Below are positions 6,705 through 13,919 of a DNA stretch of 13,919 nucleotides, piece after piece (the stretch's first letter is position 1; every line of letters starts with the position of its first letter). This DNA is from Vavraia culicis subsp. floridensis. Taxonomy: Eukaryota > Microsporidia > Pleistophoridae. Position numbers and translations under genes: made by a program. Location of the stretch: positions 44,553-58,471 of the forward strand of contig NW_007360640.1 in the NCBI RefSeq assembly GCF_000192795.1, read 5' to 3'. Below the pieces are notes generated by a model, which saw only the letters and a program-made list of their open reading frames with translations, searched no databases and was not told the origin of the DNA.

Positions 6705-7054
6705 ATGCATCATTGTGTGAAAGAGGCATAAATTACCAGATTTACAACAAAATCATCTGCATGCAGCACTTAAGAGAAAGATGAAGATTTGATTGTGGCA
6801 CACCAATCAATAACTGAACTATCCAAGCAAAGAGCTCAAACACTTGTGCTTAATACGATGAGTAAACTAAAATGTACGTCTGCCAAACCACCACGGTATT
6901 TACTAAGATTACTTGCTTCAGCACACGACCAGCTACCACAGATAGTAAAAAGCACATACACTCCACAAAACATGTGCATAAACAAAACCATGTCCAAAAG
7001 TACAAATACCGAACAAACACGCATAAACAACTAACACACCCTCATCAACAGCCA

Positions 7055-9079
7055 CTAAGCACTGCTACTCCGCCTGTTCTCCTCGTACACATTCCATACA
7101 TTGTCGCTCACAGCACCAACCATTTCTCTAATCTTCCCGTGAACCATTTCCAGATCGAAAGGGGGACAGAAGTACAAATTGGACACGAGCATGACAAACG
7201 TAATTTTCTCCTTCCTTGTCTTTGGTGCGTAGGTAAGTATGAACGAGTAGTCGATGGGCAACCCGTACAACGAGAGGAACCTGTAAATGTCGATGATATA
7301 GAAATTATCATCCTGGTCGGTGAACAGTGCTTTGAGCTTTGATTCCAGAACGCACATTTGCATGTTAGGGATGCAATCGATTGAGCCATTGACAGGTGCA
7401 CCTGTGGGAGAAGCATCAGGTTTATCGTTTACGACTGCACCTTCCCCAGCAACACCCTTTTGATTGCCATCTACACTGCTATTACCACCGTACTTCACAC
7501 CATGCTCCTTGATACTCTCTAACACCTTCACAAGGTCCTCATCCTCAATGTACTTCCTCAATCCAACAGTGTCGATGTCTTTGAACTTTTTCATCCCGCA
7601 CTTCTTGAAGTTCTGCCGTATGAACTCAACGATCTCACCCCTGTGCTCATCGCCAAGCTTATTCTCACGCAGAAAACGGTCTGCCACATCGTACACATTT
7701 TCATCGTTGTCAAAGCTCAGTTCCAATTTCTTATTGTCCAGCTCAACGGTGAAAGTATTGTCTCGCTTACCCATTACCTCACCGACTTGTATCCACGTGT
7801 CCCCTTGCTTTTGGAACAGCGTGGTACCCTCAATCTTGTAGTCCTTGCTGTCTTTGATCTTACTCTTTATCTCCTCGAGCTGTTTACCAATATTCACATC
7901 ATTTTGAGCGTTCACAACAACGCCCTTCTCGATCATCATCACATCCGTGCTGTGCTCTATCAAATCATCAACAGCAATCCTGATCACGTTCCCTTTGGAG
8001 CTCCCGAAGTACAAATGCTCGTGCTCCCTCACCACGCACCAGCAGAACTCTCCGATGCATGCCTTACGCATACGGCCCAAGCAGTGATCCGTTATAAACA
8101 CCACTCCATCATCTGCAAGGAATAGGAACGTGTACAAACCATCACCAAGCACCAGCACATCGTAGCAATACACACCAAGCATCCGCGATGCAACCACGGT
8201 CTTGTCATCAATCCCACACAGCAATACCCGTCCATCGTTGCTTACGCCAACCATTCTCTCTCCACACACAATCATTGTACGCACACACCCCCCATGTACG
8301 CTTACACACTCCTTCAGTTCTCCATCCTCAAACATTCTTATGCACCCATCCATACATGCAGTGTAAATACGCGTACCTTCTTTTCTTACGCACCACACAC
8401 CGCTTGGATGCGTATAGCTGTACACTTTAGAATGTGTGCTAATGTCTGTAACTACCATGTCGTTGTCCCATGACCCGCTTATGAGGAGTGAGTTGTCTGA
8501 TACGAGTGATGTTACGTTTTTTGTATGGTGGATGATGTATGTGTGCGGAATGAGCTCACCGGTTCTTTTACTTTTATTTTCTGAGGTGTTCTTGGCAGTA
8601 CTTCCATTTTTGCACATCTTTTCATTTCCATCCACATTTGTACTTTTATCCAGCCCCTCCTCTCCATCCACATTTGTACTTTTATCCAGCCCCTCCTCTC
8701 CATCCACATTTGTACTTTTATCCAGCCCCTCCTCTCCATCCACTTCCTCACCACTTCTACCCGTACCTACTTCACCGTTACCTGTACTTACACGTGCCCC
8801 ATCCTCATTTCCAACGTAATCCTCGACATCATTCCGTTCATAAACGCTGATCACTCCTTCCTCACTACCCACGTACACAAACCGCTCATCCACAGCAAGA
8901 GCTGTCAAATACCCAAAGCTCATTTCCACTCTTCCCATTAACACCAAATCATCCGTAAAGAATGACAGTGTCTTATCACGCGAGCATGATATGATTGTTT
9001 TGGAGGTGTTTGAAAGTGCTTTGATGTCAGCGGTGTGCATTTTCACCGTTTTTATGCTTTGCATTTTTGTGGGGAGCAT
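7055..9079 (-). CDS. DOA1: Ufd3/Doa1/PLAA-family WD40-PFU protein (Cdc48 cofactor)
   Basis: A 674-aa protein. Ufd3/Doa1/PLAA proteins bind ubiquitin and the C-terminus of the AAA-ATPase Cdc48/p97 and act in ubiquitin recycling and substrate extraction. Residues 1-370 are WD40 blades: HTADIKALS, SCSRDKTLSFF, LLISGSWDNDMVV, PSGVWCVRKEGTRIYTACMD, VSNDGRVLL and LYFGSSKGNVIRI match blade positions of this family, including the diagnostic SGSWD. Residues about 395-495 are a PFU domain (YKIEGTTLF, TWIQVGEVMG, DVADRFLRENKL, IVEFIRQN). After a Gly/Pro linker, residues 570-670 (LESKLKALF to VWNVYEENRR) are only about 100 long, where the usual armadillo-like PUL domain has about 250, so Cdc48 binding may be altered. 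Residues 84-172 are a hydrophilic insertion carrying a 12-residue repeat. The ATG at 9079 follows a CCCC element; a Met at residue 6 is an alternative. Confidence 0.92.
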   Translation of the reverse strand: MLPTKMQSIKTVKMHTADIKALSNTSKTIISCSRDKTLSFFTDDLVLMGRVEMSFGYLTALAVDERFVYVGSEEGVISVYERNDVEDYVGNEDGARVSTGNGEVGTGRSGEEVDGEEGLDKSTNVDGEEGLDKSTNVDGEEGLDKSTNVDGNEKMCKNGSTAKNTSENKSKRTGELIPHTYIIHHTKNVTSLVSDNSLLISGSWDNDMVVTDISTHSKVYSYTHPSGVWCVRKEGTRIYTACMDGCIRMFEDGELKECVSVHGGCVRTMIVCGERMVGVSNDGRVLLCGIDDKTVVASRMLGVYCYDVLVLGDGLYTFLFLADDGVVFITDHCLGRMRKACIGEFCWCVVREHEHLYFGSSKGNVIRIAVDDLIEHSTDVMMIEKGVVVNAQNDVNIGKQLEEIKSKIKDSKDYKIEGTTLFQKQGDTWIQVGEVMGKRDNTFTVELDNKKLELSFDNDENVYDVADRFLRENKLGDEHRGEIVEFIRQNFKKCGMKKFKDIDTVGLRKYIEDEDLVKVLESIKEHGVKYGGNSSVDGNQKGVAGEGAVVNDKPDASPTGAPVNGSIDCIPNMQMCVLESKLKALFTDQDDNFYIIDIYRFLSLYGLPIDYSFILTYAPKTRKEKITFVMLVSNLYFCPPFDLEMVHGKIREMVGAVSDNVWNVYEENRRSSSA
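8628..8743 (-). repeat. 36-bp coding minisatellite inside the WD40 domain
   Basis: Three exact 36-bp units (8628-8663, 8664-8699, 8700-8735) plus a partial fourth encode tandem DGEEGLDKSTNV in the insertion between the first WD40 blades of the Ufd3-like protein, roughly residues 114-151. Unit length is a multiple of three, so copy-number change keeps the frame. Confidence 0.9.
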
Positions 9080-9092
9080 TGCTTTTTTTGTT

Positions 9093-9102
9093 GTTAGGGG
9101 TT
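9093..9102 (-). promoter_or_regulatory. CCC-like start signal of the Ufd3-like gene
   Basis: The minus strand reads AACCCCTAAC at 9102-9093, followed by an A-rich stretch up to the ATG at 9079. The last C is 18 nt from the start codon. No AAGGAG/TATAAA pair is present. CCC-like motifs just upstream of ATG are a known microsporidian feature. Confidence 0.6.
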
Positions 9103-9122
9103 GTACGGTTTTTAATATGAGA

Positions 9123-9280
9123 AGATGAGGAGATGAGGAGGAGATGAGGAGGAGATGAGGAGATGAGGAGGAGATGAGGAGGAGATGAGGAGGAGATGAG
9201 GAGGAGATGAGGAGATGAGGAGGAGATGAGGAGGAGATGAGGAGGAGATGAGGAGATGAGGAGGAGATGAGAAGATGAGA
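9123..9280. repeat. AGATGAGG array of mixed 8- and 11-bp units
   Basis: Sixteen AGATGAG-type units are joined either directly (8 bp) or with an extra AGG (11 bp), in order 8,11,11,8,11,11,11,11,8,11,11,11,8,11,8,8. The plus strand contains no C from 9107 to 9289. Because 8 and 11 are not multiples of three, the array is not maintained as coding sequence, although frames on both strands cross it. It ends 44 bp upstream of the Ufd3-like start codon and contains about 14 copies of GGAGAT, the core of the secreted-gene promoter element. Confidence 0.9.
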
Positions 9281-9689
9281 AGTGGTGAACGGCCTATCAC
9301 ATCGCGTGTACGTGCTGTAATGCTCATACTATGTATGATTCAGTACTTGCACATTTTACTTGGTGCGTGTTACGGTCTGTACCTCATAGCATTGATGTTA
9401 CTCCGGTATTCCATTGCACTGCATGTTCAGCCCATATCTCACCCCATTACAATTTATAATTCTTCATGTGCCTTTTTAGTTCAAGTTGCCATCTAATCAG
9501 CATTGATCCGTGGTGAAGGACCGTGTGCTTCAAAACGTACAATTACCGTAACGTATCATAAACCGTGATAGAACGCTCCTGTGCAACAATCATAACAAAT
9601 TTATTTACGGCTCTACCGATCAAACGCATCAAAGAGATATGAGCACAAAAACAAAAATATACTTTTGTACTAAATTAGCATAAAATGAT

Positions 9690-9708
9690 AGTAATGCTAT
9701 GCATTACT
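9690..9708. repeat. 8-bp perfect hairpin
   Basis: AGTAATGC (9690-9697), loop TAT, GCATTACT (9701-9708) are exact reverse complements. AT-rich, intergenic, function unknown. Confidence 0.5.
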
Positions 9709-10250
9709 GCATATATAGCGCTGAACACGTATTGTAACCTTAAATTAAGGATTGAATGGTATTTTTGTTACCTTCTTTCTCACTGCGTTGGAAAAGGAAA
9801 TATCATTCGTGATAAGGAAACATAAAATAGGATGATGGATTAGAAGGGTGTATTTGTTCTGGAGATGTGGTGTGAGGCAGTAGATAAATGCATTTTAATG
9901 AAGAGGATACGTGCTGTGCACGGTAACATGTGCTTTATTGGTGTGCATTGTACTGTACTACGTGCTTGTTCATGTTTTTGTGGTACTGTTCCATTTTTAT
10001 TACCTGTCTTAAACCGTACCTTCAATTTTTGTTTTAAATCCATCCTTCCACACAATAATACCGTGATGGTACAACAATACTACCATAACAGTGATATTAC
10101 ATTTGCGGTACGGTAATGGTACCTCACCAATCCCTGGTATTACCGTAGTACACCGACCACGTAGTACCACACCACCAGCAATGGTATCGCATCACATCAT
10201 GCACGACTATCATCCTAAAGATAAAAATAAAATGTGCATGGTTAGAAGGC

Positions 10251-10260
10251 ACCCCAAAAT
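10251..10260 (+). promoter_or_regulatory. CCC-like start signal of the Mei2-like gene
   Basis: ACCCCAAAAT immediately precedes the ATG at 10261, with CCCC at 10252-10255. This matches the type of signal before the Ufd3-like gene and differs from the AAGGAG/TATAAA layout of the secreted genes. It also supports the chosen start. Confidence 0.6.
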
Positions 10261-11691
10261 ATGAGTAACAGTTCATCAGCAGTACGAAGGAAGAAGAGGT
10301 GTGCACGAGTTGATAGGGATGATGGGGTGTTGGAATGGAATGTGTTGGGAAAGATTGGGTTGGAGTGGTTTGGATTGGTTTATTTGGGTAAGGAGGATGG
10401 GATAGGCTGTTGGGTGATTGAGGATGAAGGGTGTAGGAAAGGAAGAGAGAAGGAGTGTGGAGATGAGAAGGAGTGTGGAGGTGAAGGGTGTAGGAAAGGA
10501 AGAGAGAAGGAGTGTGGAGATGAAGGGTGTAGGAAAGGAAGAGAGAAGGAGTGTGAAGATGAAGGGTGTAGGAAAGGAAGAGAGAAGGAGTGTGGAGATG
10601 AAGAGTGTAGGAAAGGAAGAGAGAAGGAGTGTGGAGATGAAGGGTGTAGGAAAGGAAGAGAGAAGGAGTGTGGAGATGAAGGGTGTAGGAAAGGAAGAGA
10701 GAAGGAGTGTGGAGATGAAGGTAAGGGAGGAAATAGTGGTAAAAAGCATGGGGGTGAAGGTGGGAAGGAGGGGCGTGGAGAAAAAAATAACAGCAGAGGA
10801 AGTAGCAACTGTGTGAATGACCAAAATAATGGTTCAAGTGGTGCGAATACAGATGATTGCCAGGACGGGTACAGCGATAAAGAAAATGTGGGCATAAACA
10901 GCAATGTATTTGATCACAGACCTGTGAGCACATACCTGGATAAAATACGGTACGAAAGCATAAAGGCTGACGTAAACGAGTATAAAGTAAAGAAAAAGTT
11001 CTCTTTTCCAACGTATCTCACGCACAAACAAAACTACGGATTGGAACTGGGCCGGAAAAGAGGACATGGTGGGGATGTGCTGGGAAAAGGTGTGGCATAC
11101 GGTGTACGGCCTAAGAACACGTGCGGTTATGCGGATGGTTGCAGTGCGGTGAGCACAAACCGGATTAGTGCACGCCACGGTGCTAGCTGTGCCACTACTG
11201 GCTCATCACTGTGCTCGAGCCATCTTGTGCGTTTGAAGGCTGCACTATACTTCAAATCCACCCCATTCACAATCGCACCGTCCCTCATCCACCAAAACAG
11301 CAAACTAACAGTGATGCTAAAAAACATACCAAACAAATACACATCGGCAATGCTCATAAACCTCTTGAACGAGGATCACTACGGCTGCTACGACTTTCTG
11401 TATCTTCGCATGGACTTCCTGAATGAGTGCAATGTCGGTTACGCATTCATTAACTTTGTTAATGCGGATTATTTGTGCACGTTTTATTATAAGGTCCATG
11501 GAAGGGGATGGACGAAGTACTCATCGAATAAGATAGCAGAGGTTACGTACGCTAGCATACAGGGAATAGAAGCGCTCTATAGGAAATTCAGGAACAGCCC
11601 TATTTTGCATGAACAGGAAAGTTTTAGACCTAAAATGTTTTATAAGGATGGTCCGTTCAGAGGAATAGAGAAAAATGTGTTTGAGCTGTGA
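10261..11691 (+). CDS. Mei2-like protein with C-terminal RNA recognition motif
   Basis: A 476-aa protein. The C-terminal 348-445 is the Mei2-type RRM (RRM_2 family): LTVMLKNIPNKYTSAMLINLL, YDFLYLRMDF, then CNVGYAFINF as RNP1-like strand, and W-TKYSSNKIAEVTYASIQG, ending ALYRKFRNSPIL. In fission yeast and plants, proteins with this domain bind RNA and control meiosis or differentiation; in a microsporidian a developmental or sporogony role is inference. Residues 57-153 are tandem GCRKGREKECGDE repeats. Residues 154-320 are hydrophilic and Gly/Ser/Asn-rich. The ATG at 10261 directly follows ACCCCAAAAT. The first third of the gene is almost free of C on the coding strand while the RRM region is ordinary in composition, so the N-terminal part looks newly expanded. 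Internal starts cannot be excluded. The long antisense frame over the repeats is a shadow. Confidence 0.88.
   Translation: MSNSSSAVRRKKRCARVDRDDGVLEWNVLGKIGLEWFGLVYLGKEDGIGCWVIEDEGCRKGREKECGDEKECGGEGCRKGREKECGDEGCRKGREKECEDEGCRKGREKECGDEECRKGREKECGDEGCRKGREKECGDEGCRKGREKECGDEGKGGNSGKKHGGEGGKEGRGEKNNSRGSSNCVNDQNNGSSGANTDDCQDGYSDKENVGINSNVFDHRPVSTYLDKIRYESIKADVNEYKVKKKFSFPTYLTHKQNYGLELGRKRGHGGDVLGKGVAYGVRPKNTCGYADGCSAVSTNRISARHGASCATTGSSLCSSHLVRLKAALYFKSTPFTIAPSLIHQNSKLTVMLKNIPNKYTSAMLINLLNEDHYGCYDFLYLRMDFLNECNVGYAFINFVNADYLCTFYYKVHGRGWTKYSSNKIAEVTYASIQGIEALYRKFRNSPILHEQESFRPKMFYKDGPFRGIEKNVFEL
10429..10719 (+). repeat. 39-bp coding minisatellite in the Mei2-like gene
   Basis: Seven 39-bp units encode GCRKGREKECGDE (residues 57-69, 76-88, 89-101, 102-114, 115-127, 128-140, 141-153), with an 18-bp partial unit (KECGGE, residues 70-75) after the first. 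Substitutions are few: one GAA for GGA (Gly to Glu), one GAG for GGG, and silent changes. All units keep the frame. The encoded tract is highly charged, with regularly spaced Cys. Confidence 0.9.
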
Positions 11692-11735
11692 GTTAGTGAT
11701 TGTTCCTGTACTACTTACTATTTATGGTATTGTTT

Positions 11736-11741
11736 AATAAA
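11736..11741 (+). terminator. AATAAA polyadenylation signal of the Mei2-like gene
   Basis: AATAAA lies 45 nt downstream of the TGA stop (11689-11691) in an AT-rich context. Confidence 0.55.
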
Positions 11742-12658
11742 ATGTAATTAAGGTAATTCAAAGGTAAAATTGAAGAAATGGTGTAACTGTGTTATAGAAG
11801 CATTCATTAGAATAAATGCGTGTTGGTGTATTAATTGGGGTGTACGTTGTGTTTTAATGGATGAATGGGTGGTACTGAGCAGAAATGTTAGTGGTTTGTA
11901 ACGTAAAAGAGAAGACCTAAGAACGGTTATCTTAACTAGGAAAGGAAATGTGGTGTTTTGATCGGAGGTTATGATTACCTGAATTGGCTTTAACTCGCAG
12001 AATACGGTGCAGATGCTTTTCTCTTTTTGTTACGGGAAAAATAAATCGTTGTTTTACAAAAAATGTGATTTATTTTGCAAGTTGATACAGGAGCGGAATG
12101 AATCTCTGAAGTTAATTTATACATGCGTATCGATTGTGAGTATTTGTAAACAAACTTTGTTGTTGATTCGTATGCGTTAGGGTAATACAGGGAAAACATT
12201 ACGGTGTATACTTGAACTGCGGTGACAGCGAGCTCGTATTTGGGGTATCCATAAAACTTTTGATAAATCGCTCAGCAAAAGGAGTTCTACAGACCTCACA
12301 AAAGGGATTCGTGATCAGAATACAATTCAAGATACAGAATATGGGTTGCATTCGAGGTTATTATGTGAAATATACCTGTACTCAGAGATGAGAGTACAAA
12401 TGTACTACAGCACGAGTTTAATGATTATTCAGTGAAATTGTGGAACGCTGTTTTGGCATTAGGTACAAAGAAGCTTAAATGGGTGGATGTGTTTAAAAGC
12501 TGTTTGAGAGTAAATAAAAGGATGGTGACCTTACGTTTTTTATCAAAATTACATTCATTTGACACATAATGCAACACCTAAGCAAGCACGCTTTTCTGGA
12601 CCGCTGAGACTGGTCATGGCCACGGACTTTAGGTTCATGGAGAAAACTAGTGCTTCTT
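11742..12658. other. Intergenic region, no convincing gene
   Basis: About 0.9 kb. A minus-strand ATG frame at 11990-12199 (69 aa) has no signal peptide, domain or TATA element. A plus-strand frame at 12226-12435 is open for 69 codons without an early ATG (RIWGIHKTFDKSLSK and so on) and may be decayed coding sequence; I do not recognise it. AAGGAG at about 12279 is not followed by a TATAAA. GC content rises toward 12590, where the minus-strand relic begins. Confidence 0.5.
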
Positions 12659-13251
12659 TCACATAACTCCTACGCATGTACTATCTTCACAAAAAAAGGT
12701 ACGCTGAGATCGTAACGGTAACCTTAACACGCGAGCCGTGACTTGCATGGCATCTTCCCAAGAGCATCTCAAGGAACACTTCTGCTCGGAGATTCACAAA
12801 TAAGCGTGGTTCTCGGCAATCCAACATCCAGCCAAGTAAAAATACTCGGTATTTGACCCATTTTTGGCCTTTTCAGAGAAATACCCGTGCTATTCCTCTA
12901 TTTTTTTCGTGTAGTAGACATTTTCTCCCGTATAGTGGATGATTGCACCGTATCCAGCCAGGTGATAAGCACACATGAATGCATCAACACGCATTTTGTT
13001 AATGCAGTTCATCCGCTTTAAACTACTGGATAAACAAAAATTTGTCAAGATGCATAGATGAACAGTAAAATTTACGCGTATGAAACTGCTTTTCATGCTT
13101 CCATAAGAATAGCCTTTCTGCCATCTCAGATTTGACAACCCGGATTGCCCACACACAACGTAGTAGAAATCGCTTCTTTTGAAAGCGTGTATAGCCAACA
13201 CGGTGTTCTGGTGATCCAAACGGCATTCAAATGCTTGAATAGTTATAAACT
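12659..13251 (-). pseudogene. Decayed retroelement pol fragment with RNase H-like block
   Basis: One minus-strand frame from 13249 down to 12662 is open except for two stops, TAG at 12892-12890 and TGA at 12796-12794, closing at TGA 12661-12659. Its centre resembles the RNase H region of Ty3/gypsy pol: VDA at 12988-12980, GYGAIIH, then after the TAG GYFSEK and TEYFYLAGCWIAENHAYL. VDA to the final YL spans 64 codons, close to the usual spacing of DAS, G-(I/Y)GA-(V/I), (Y/F)FS and the E-LA-YL block. Upstream, SFIRVNF and ILTNF recall the YYR-x-FI-x-NFS and PLT-x-L motifs that precede RNase H, but the connecting segment is about 30 residues short. There is no promoter and no ATG at the start. 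No terminal repeats were recognised. It is a relic, not an active gene; the family assignment is by eye. Confidence 0.45.
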
Positions 13252-13434
13252 ACTGTTTTGAATTAATAATTGATCATTCATTGAACACATCGTATCACTA
13301 CACAGCAGCACGGTGTGATTGTACGATTCTCTCGTAATCCTAATTAAAAAGTACTCAAGTACGTATATACGGTGTAGGCAGTATAAACATATGCAACTGT
13401 CAGTGCTACTCATTAGATGACAGCATGAAGCCAT
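13243..13434 (-). pseudogene. Open frame abutting the pol-like relic in another phase (possible upstream fragment)
   Basis: An ATG-initiated 63-codon frame (MASCCHLMSSTDSCICLYCL and onward) ends at 13243, overlapping the first codons of the relic frame in a different phase, as one frameshift in an older longer gene would give. No domain is recognisable and it has no promoter of either type. It may equally be chance. Confidence 0.2.
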
Positions 13435-13571
13435 ACGTTGTTAGAATATAAGATCTAAATTCCTACAAGACAAACAGCTACAATATTGCAAAGAATATGA
13501 GCATTAAAATTGATTAAACAGTAGTGACACAGTCAAATGATATAAATAAAATCCAATAAGCACCAAAAATT

Positions 13572-13919
13572 TTATTTGATAACCATAAGAGTCGCAGCGT
13601 CGATGAACACCGATTGACTGATCGAAACAAGCGCAAGACGTTCAAACGATGTAAAATCAATGTAAAGTGCAACGTTTTGTATAAAACAATGAATTTCGGA
13701 TTTAGTCCTCGATGTTTTATATTTGTTAATTTGATTATCACTGCACTCAATGAATAGTTCGTGTAATCGTATCTTATCTCTCTGTGCTTGCGAATTGATC
13801 TTGATTAGTTGTGAATACCGTATTTTGAGTACTTCGAGAGATGGTATCGATAATAAAATGCTGTTAAAATCATATAGGAACTGTGCATCAATCACCAAAA
13901 CTTTCAGATTAATATTCGA
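13572..13919 (-). CDS. C-terminal part of a leucine-rich-repeat-like protein (5' end beyond the window)
   Basis: The minus-strand frame is open from the window edge to the TAA at 13574-13572, 115 residues, with no internal start needed. Repeated L-x-x-L-x-(I/L)-type strands are visible: NLKVLVIDAQFL, then SLEVLKIRYSQLI about 22 residues later, then RLHELFIECS, then FERLALVSIS. The spacing fits irregular leucine-rich repeats such as those of the large LRR families reported from Trachipleistophora-type microsporidia. The protein ends FIDAATLMVIK. Such proteins usually mediate protein-protein contact and several are exported, but the N-terminus that would show a signal peptide is missing. No zinc or catalytic motif. 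It could also be the tail of a decayed copy, as only one end is visible. Confidence 0.6.
   Translation of the reverse strand, partial: SNINLKVLVIDAQFLYDFNSILLSIPSLEVLKIRYSQLIKINSQAQRDKIRLHELFIECSDNQINKYKTSRTKSEIHCFIQNVALYIDFTSFERLALVSISQSVFIDAATLMVIK

Larger units (their letters stand above)
5640..7054. other. Intergenic region with tandem duplication, orphan promoter-like motif and a possible relic
   Basis: About 1.4 kb between the Ser/Gly/Arg promoter and the Ufd3-like stop. It contains a 36-bp tandem duplication (6500-6571), an AAGGAT-TATAAA pair at 6684-6704 without a sensible ORF behind it, and a short frame at 6087-6254. A 58-codon ATG frame near 6858-7034 lies in the presumed 3' flank of the Ufd3-like gene and has no supporting signal. 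No tRNA or rRNA was seen. Confidence 0.5.
9103..10251. other. Divergent intergenic region between the Ufd3-like and Mei2-like genes
   Basis: About 1.1 kb between two outward-facing genes. It holds the AGATGAGG array, a hairpin at 9690-9708 and a stretch (about 10010-10180) unusually rich in GGTA/TACC/ACCGT words. Two ATG frames, 9275-9496 (73 aa, hydrophobic) and 9865-10116 (83 aa, Cys-containing), have neither promoter type; the first starts inside the array. I do not call them genes. Confidence 0.55.

Noticed and set aside
9112..9327. 71-codon minus-strand frame rich in PPHLL/SSSS
   Set aside because: Translation of the 8/11-bp intergenic array; unit lengths are not multiples of three and there is no supporting signal.
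9275..9496. 73-aa hydrophobic plus-strand frame starting inside the array
   Set aside because: It could look like a small membrane protein, but it lacks both promoter types and begins in repeat DNA.
9865..10116. 83-aa Cys-containing plus-strand frame
   Set aside because: No signal peptide, domain or upstream motif; likely chance in the divergent spacer.
10276..10904. Other long minus-strand frames and a 132-codon plus-strand frame across the 39-bp repeats
   Set aside because: Shadows of the in-frame 39-bp repeat, which propagates an open frame in several phases.
10124..11011. 295-codon antisense frame over the Mei2-like gene, with repeated HLHTPSLFLSYT
   Set aside because: It is open because the opposite strand is nearly C-free and repetitive. 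It has no domain, and the plus-strand frame carries a clear RRM and a CCC-like signal.
1..13919. tRNA, rRNA and CRISPR search by eye
   Set aside because: No B-box-like GGTTCGANTCC with a matching A box and cloverleaf, no rRNA-like blocks and no regularly spaced repeats with unique spacers.

Overview
The window looks like a piece of a microsporidian nuclear genome. All genes are intron-less. Intergenic DNA is AT-rich and fairly long. Start codons sit a few tens of bases downstream of either a CCCC element or an AAGGAG plus TATAAA pair; both resemble the CCC-like and GGG-like start-site signals described for microsporidia. The gene set is also typical: a shortened Ufd3/Doa1, a Mei2-type RNA-binding protein, a leucine-rich-repeat fragment and several tiny secreted low-complexity proteins. 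A Trachipleistophora/Vavraia-like species would fit, but that placement is an inference made without any search.

Layout. Positions 1-170 hold the 3' end of an acidic Ser/Gly-rich protein (+). Positions 1769-2047 encode a 92-aa secreted Pro/Gly/Gln-rich protein with a Glu tail (+). Positions 2718-2975 (-) encode an 85-aa secreted Gly/Cys/Tyr protein made of three 18-residue repeats. Positions 4255-4515 (-) encode an 86-aa secreted protein with two CxCPxC knuckles. Positions 5410-5595 (-) encode a 61-aa secreted Ser/Gly/Arg/Cys protein. Positions 7055-9079 (-) encode a 674-aa WD40-PFU protein of the Ufd3/Doa1/PLAA family. Positions 10261-11691 (+) encode a 476-aa protein with a C-terminal Mei2-type RRM. 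Positions 13572-13919 (-) hold the C-terminal part of a leucine-rich-repeat-like protein running off the window. About 65% of the window is non-coding.

The four complete secreted-protein genes share one promoter layout: AAGGAG (or AAGGGA), 14-24 nt to TATAAA, then 25-28 nt to ATG. The two conserved cellular genes lack it and carry CCCC close to ATG. This suggests that the small secreted proteins form a co-regulated set (surface, spore-wall or host-directed material; role unknown), separate from the housekeeping genes.

The divergent interval between the Ufd3-like and Mei2-like genes is compositionally odd. A 158-bp array of 8/11-bp AGATGAGG units lies 44 bp upstream of the Ufd3 start, and the first third of the Mei2-like gene has 440 consecutive coding-strand bases with a single C. 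The gene-poor stretch 12659-13434 (-) contains a decayed reading frame whose best-preserved block looks like a Ty3/gypsy-type RNase H. Weaker retroelement-like fragments occur at 4585-4845 and 6087-6254 (+). I found no tRNA, rRNA or CRISPR.
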